The notes under the pieces: generated by a model
The model's database searches: none
The model's input: only the letters and a program-made list of their open reading frames with translations
What the model was told of the DNA's origin: nothing
Position numbers and translations under genes: made by a program
NCBI GenBank assembly: GCA_003255065.1
Contig: QAOA01005271.1
Location: 248,001 to 312,000, forward strand
Length of the DNA: 64,000 nucleotides
Source: Cercis canadensis
Taxonomy: Eukaryota; Streptophyta; Magnoliopsida; Fabales; Fabaceae
Direction of reading: 5' to 3'
In this document: one piece after another, positions 58,856 to 64,000 of the stretch
Position numbering within the stretch: position 1 is the first letter of the stretch
How the letters are laid out: each line of letters opens with the position of its first letter

Positions 58856-59480
58856 CTATGGCAGTATGAAACTCAGTGAAGGAAGTGAGATTCGTTCCCA
58901 AATATCGAAACCCTAATTTACAGGCTCTAGCTAAGTAAGCTAAGCTACCTGAGACTCTGCTCTTTCTTCCTTACACACTCCAATGGCGTGTACATTAAGT
59001 CTCTCTCTCTTTTTCTTCAAAATGGATGTGGGTTTAAAAGATCTCACTTTCACCCTCTAAAAGCTGAACCCTTTTGTCTCCTTCTATCTCTCTCTCTAAA
59101 AATCAAAAGGTTTCTCTCTCTAGGGTGAGAACTGAGAAGGGGTGAGTGAAGTGTGAGTGTGAGGGAAACTGAGTTATGAGGCGGCTTGTGCAGAGAGAGG
59201 GTGATTGGTGGTGAAGTGAGTACTGTGATATAGTGTAAGACTATGGAATTACCACTTTACCCAAAGGAAAATCACCATATTACGACAAGAAACAATAGCT
59301 AAGCCTCTGCTGCTTCAGTAGCTTTTCTAGGTCCAATTACTCTCTCTGCTCAGACCCAGAAGATAGACAGGAAGAAAAAGAAAACAAGGAGCATCAGAAG
59401 GAAGCAGCAGTAAGTTAAGTAACATAGATGAAATAAGAAAAGAACAGACTAGTTACCAAAGATTAATAACAAGAGAAAAA
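58856..59480 (-). promoter_or_regulatory. SPL8 leader and promoter region
   Basis: CT- and GA-rich tracts around 58998-59180 are typical of plant leaders. No unambiguous TATA box was identified. Confidence 0.4.
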
Positions 59481-62400
59481 AGAGGGTAATCTACGGCATT
59501 GTGCCTATTAAATTTCTGGACCCACAATCTGTTTGGGTTTGGTCTACTTGATCAGTGGCCCAGAAGATCGTCATGATTAAATTCAAATCATGCATGCTAT
59601 TATGTGGATTCTGTGCTTAATTGGTTATGTGAATTTTCGCTTTCTTCCTTTAAAAACACACTTTATATTTTGTTTTTGACAATTTGAAAGGGACTGTTGA
59701 TTGTATGTACAAGTGCATGTGCTTCATTATTTCCATCTAAATGTTTATTTGCCCCTTAACTTTGATTCCTTGAACCTAAACATGCGATTGTTCTTCACGT
59801 TAAAAAATTAAAATAAATAAATAAATATGTGATTCTTCTTCTAGGGAAACTTTACCAAAAATTAGCTAGAACTTAGACTGATCAAATTAATGCTATAGGT
59901 TTGTTTCTAATTCATCATTCTAGCTAGTTCTTACCTATCAAGACAACGAATTCAACCTAAAAAGTTAATTGTTATTTAAGAATAATTTTATTTAGTTTTT
60001 GATAATCGATGCTTTAAGTGACTTGCTTAGGTTCAAGTTTATAAAAGAATTTGACCTAAAATAAACATAATATTTATAAAACATTTTTGTTTATTTAAGG
60101 ATATGAAGGAATAAAACACTATATAATTTATTGAGATTTTTGTATATATTTAGTATTTAATATGATATGTTTTAAGTTTGATTACACTTTAAATATATTA
60201 AGATGTTTATAAACATTATTGTCACTATTTTGTGAACGGTAACAAAGTCCACAAATGGTATTCTTTCCTTTGAGTTGAAATCACTTATCTACTTAATTCA
60301 TTAGAGAAAAAAGGAATTCGCTTATGACTTATCCACTTAATTGGGGAAAAAAAAAAACAATTTTCATTCTTGTCGTTAATTTTTAAAGTTTAACATTTAT
60401 ACCCAAATGTGAATAAGCATGCAGAACTACATATGTTGGTTGATTGACTAACATATTTTATTTTTTAAAGAAATAATGATGTTTGCACACTTAATTATAA
60501 GTATGTTTAGTAAATCTAATATGAATTTAGTTAAATTTAAATGTGATAATATGTGCAGATCTAAAATAAAAAAAGATATATATTTACATGTGTTCAAATA
60601 TAACACTATTCTCTCTCTTTATTTTTCATTTTTTTTTTTTACGAAAACTCAGGTTGATTACCTAAGACTTACAGTTTACCTTTGGGGTTAAGTCTTTTCG
60701 GGCTTTCAGCCATGCTTATCTGTGGCGTTGTTTGTACAAAAGTAAGGGATAATCAAGTACTGTTCTGCCCTCTGCAAGGGCATGCAAGTCAAGCCCTCTT
60801 TAAAAAAACTCAAGCAACAAAATGCCGACACGTCAATAGAGATGGATAGTACTTAGCCAAATATGCTGACAAGTATATATTCTCCCTCATCTTTCATTGC
60901 ATTTGTACCTGTTGGTAGGCAGTTTCAACAGAGAATATATATATATATATATTCACACACAGACATACGAGGCATTCTTTTGAGAAAATAGAAGGTCGAT
61001 GATGTTGAATATGTCAAAGAGTTAATGAAATGAAGATTGATTGGGGTGTATATGGTGTTATTGTCTATCTCGTGGTGATCATGTTTCCACAATGAGAAGG
61101 GAAAGTGTCATCCACTGGTCAAATTGTAGGGACCTTCATTGGCCGTATACACCTTCTTATGAGCCAAATTCAGCCGAAATTCTACAAAATTCACGTGGGT
61201 AATTAATTTGATACCATTTTTAATAGATATTATTATTACATATTTCAGAAAATGTTATATCACATTACCGAGAATAATATATAAATTATGTGCTACAATA
61301 TATCTGTGTGTTTACAAAGGCAAGAAAAAAAGGGTACAGCCTAGAAAAAGGAACAGCAAAACAATTGAGAACCAGTGCTAGATGCAGCATGGTTGGGGCC
61401 TCCTTTTAAATTCTAGTAGAATCTCAGTATCTTGAACCACAAACTTAGCTAAAAATATGAGTTGGTTCGCCTCAGTCACAAAAGACATGAGTGATTCTAA
61501 CATTCTAATTCCTCTCTCAAATAGAGACTTACATAGTACTGTCTATTTTAAAAAGTTATATTATGCAGTAGGATCTGAACTTTGTGCTTCTATTTAAACT
61601 TTTTTCAATTGTAGAATTTTAGATTGTTGTAAGAAAATTATAGCCATATATACAATTAAATGATCTTGTAATTTGGATGATCTTCACTTTTCTTCCTAAT
61701 GAGGAGGAAACCCAAATTCAACTTAATTTCTTAGGCAAAAAATCCACTCAAGGGCATTTTAACAATTGAAAACAGCACCGGCTGAAGAGTTTGGCAATCA
61801 CTTTATATGTTTCTTGTTGGTTAAAATACACTAGATATAAATTACTAAGTATAATTTAATAGTAAGAGATTTGAATAGTTTGTAAGAGATTAAAAGTTTA
61901 ATTCTCCATATTATCATGTCACCTTAAAAAAAAAAAAACAATGACTTTTAGAAAAGCGGTGTTTTTATCAAATGACATATGACTAAATGATACTGAAATT
62001 ATTTTTAGAATTTATTTTAAATTTAAAGTCGTAACTAAAATATAAAAAAAAAAAATTCTTCTTCTTCCTTTAAATCTGATTTTAAAAGAAAATTTGCTAA
62101 TAGTAAGAGAAGCAATTTGCTATACATTTGAATTTGTTTGTGATTTATTTAAATTTTTAAGACAATTACAAATAAATATAGTAATATTTTTCAATATAAT
62201 AAGGGATGGTCTAGCATCCTCATCCTTTTTTTTTTTTTTTTTACATAATAATGATTCAAAATTTTAACCTTTTTGACCTAATGATTTCCTCTCATAGTTT
62301 TGCTTGGCTGATATCCCTATTATCAATATGATGTGTGCAGTGTGCTATTTATTCTATATCAACCCTAGGTTGTAGCATAAAGGCAATTACTGTTTTGTTC

Positions 62401-62753
62401 TTTGGATAAAATTTGATCCATGCACCCGCACTACAAAAGAGAGATCTGTCTCTTTTCTTTTTCCCCAATAAAACGGAGGTGAAGAAAGCAGGCCTCCTGG
62501 GATCTCAACTTGAAAGCAAGGAAGGTGAGTCAGGTGACTTGAGAAGCCCTTGTCAACAACAGTATCTAATCACAAACATGTATACGGTAGTTTACATCAA
62601 GTTAAATTTAATTAATATCAACCCTCTGATTATAATAATAAGAGGAGGTGCCATTTAATTAATTCCCAAGTTATTAATAAATAAATAAATTAAATTAAAT
62701 TTATATTAAATGTAAGATTATGATGTAATATAAGTAATATTTACTTATAACAA
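59481..62753. other. AT-rich intergenic DNA
   Basis: Includes a (TA)n run near 60938-60953 and poly-T runs. Open frames at 60476-60691 and 62413-62658 have no recognised domain. Confidence 0.45.
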
Positions 62754-63210
62754 ACTATGGGATCAATGATTTTAATAATGCAATTTAAAAACTTAATTCC
62801 ATAAATATCATACTTTTCAAATAATTTTCATATTTATCGTAGTTTTTTATTTTTGTTAATATTATGTCATTTTAAAAACAAAATACCAATGACACAATTG
62901 TGTATATTACGTAACCACAAGAGTGATGACACTTGAAAAATGATGTCACTCTTGTGGTGATACAATATTCAAATGACTTCACTATAAAGGTGAGGCAATA
63001 AGCTCAATTAAACTTGTTGCATCACCTAACTACATATTCTAGCCATATCAAAGGGAAGCTAGAGAATTAGAATTCGGTTTTGCAATTGTGCTTATAGTGT
63101 TACTTTTGTAGTGACGTCATTTTAATAATGTGTCACCACAAGGATTTGGAAAGTATGATATTTGTAAAATTAAGTTTTTAAAATGCATTATTGAAGTCAT
63201 AAACTATAGC
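62754..63210. mobile_element. Large foldback MITE-like element
   Basis: The left arm (from about 62754) and the reverse complement of the right arm (to 63210) share AATAATGCAxTTTAAAAACTT, then AAATATCATACTTT and CAAAT. Further in, CACAAGAGTGATGACA and TGTCACTCTTGTGG form a second inverted pair. The element is non-coding, and no clear target duplication was seen. Confidence 0.6.
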
Positions 63211-64000
63211 TTGAGAGGACAAGGCCCACCAATTAAATTACATCACTGTAATTGCTAAAACCAACAGATCCAAGGGAAAACAAAAGAGAAATTACACTAC
63301 ATATTACAAGGTGTTGAAAATTTTGAGTTACACAAAAAAAAAAATTATGTCAATTAATTAGAGTGAGTCTATTTTAAATTTTGGCCAGTTCTATAAAATT
63401 TAGATGTTAATAAAAAGGGTGCAGATAAAAATCATAAGAGTATATGGCACTAAAAAAAGATAAAGAGCTTAGTATATAGGGTAGCTACCCATTGTCCATA
63501 TTCTACAAATTCCTTCGCAAGAATATCTTACGTAAATGTTAATTATCAATGAAGCTTCAAAGTGATTTGTACTAGAAAAGAGCAATTCCACTATTTGTTT
63601 ATTTATCTACATATGGTGAACAAATCTATACTCCAGCCATGATGATTAAAATTTTCTGATATGAGAAAGGTGAAGCAAGTTAAATGGTACTCACACCCTC
63701 ATGTGGAAATCAGTTATATAAGGAACCTTCCGTGGGCTCAATAACATTCATCTCACAATCATGTTTGAACACTTTAAGAAGACAGAAAATGATGCCTAAG
63801 GGGAAAAAAAATGTATTGCAAGTACCTGTGCAGTCCTGATGCTGCACATCCTAATTGAAAGCCAGAGTAAGAAAGTAGCATGACAAAAAGGCTGGTAAGT
63901 GGTAACTGGTGTGTACTCACTTCCTCATCATCTTGTTACACTAATAAGATAAAATATGCCTTACCTAAATTTGGTGACCCTCAATTCCTTTTACATGCTA
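63211..64000. other. Intergenic DNA at the right edge
   Basis: AT-rich, nothing recognised. A 49-codon stop-free stretch on the - strand near 63780-63940 has no family resemblance and no supported splice structure. Confidence 0.45.

Noticed and set aside
63780-63940. Stop-free stretch on the - strand with plausible splice sites at the right edge
   Set aside because: The peptide matches no family I know, and the implied exon is only 25 bp. It is probably chance.
1-64000. tRNA, rRNA, CRISPR or organelle-derived segments
   Set aside because: I scanned for the T-loop consensus and other hallmarks on both strands and found none with supporting structure.

Overview
The window is nuclear DNA from a eudicot plant. 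It is AT-rich and gene-poor. The genes use plant GT-AG introns, and there are two SBP-box (SPL) transcription factor genes, a plant-type matrix metalloproteinase and a plastid fibrillin exon. The many short foldback elements and TRIM-like retroelement fragments fit a woody rosid-type genome, but the species cannot be named from the sequence. This is a draft assembly: seven single-base N positions each join two near-identical copies of the same sequence, so about 1.4 kb of apparent tandem duplication is probably artefact.

Layout. 1-925: the end of a PAP/fibrillin gene (+), of which only the last coding exon (826-925) is inside. 926-6210: non-coding, with an unexplained G+C-rich island at about 5830-6210. 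6390-22300: AT-rich intergenic DNA holding a TRIM-like element, a hAT-type non-autonomous element, an RNase H remnant, a Mutator-like MITE and more TRIM pieces. 22502-23238: a two-exon gene for a small PHD-finger protein (+). 23.4-32.5 kb: intergenic, with a possible orphan promoter, a 302 bp hairpin and two foldback elements. 32538-33605: an intronless matrix metalloproteinase (-). 33.7-42.7 kb: intergenic, with a foldback element and a LINE fragment. 43163-45583: a three-exon SPL gene with a miR156 site (+). 45.6-56.6 kb: intergenic. 56695-58667: a three-exon SPL8 orthologue (-). 58.9-64 kb: the SPL8 promoter side, then intergenic DNA with a large foldback element.

The two SPL genes face each other tail to tail about 11 kb apart. 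One has a near-perfect miR156 site. The other, SPL8-type, has none that I can see, as is usual for SPL8. They are from different SPL clades, so this is not a recent tandem duplication. I found no operon-like or defence system and no clearly undescribed biological system. The observations most worth checking are the 302 bp hairpin at 26067-26368, a pair of equal-length 82 bp modules with inverted ends in SPL8 intron 1, and a MITE family with copies at 21.3 and 55.1 kb.
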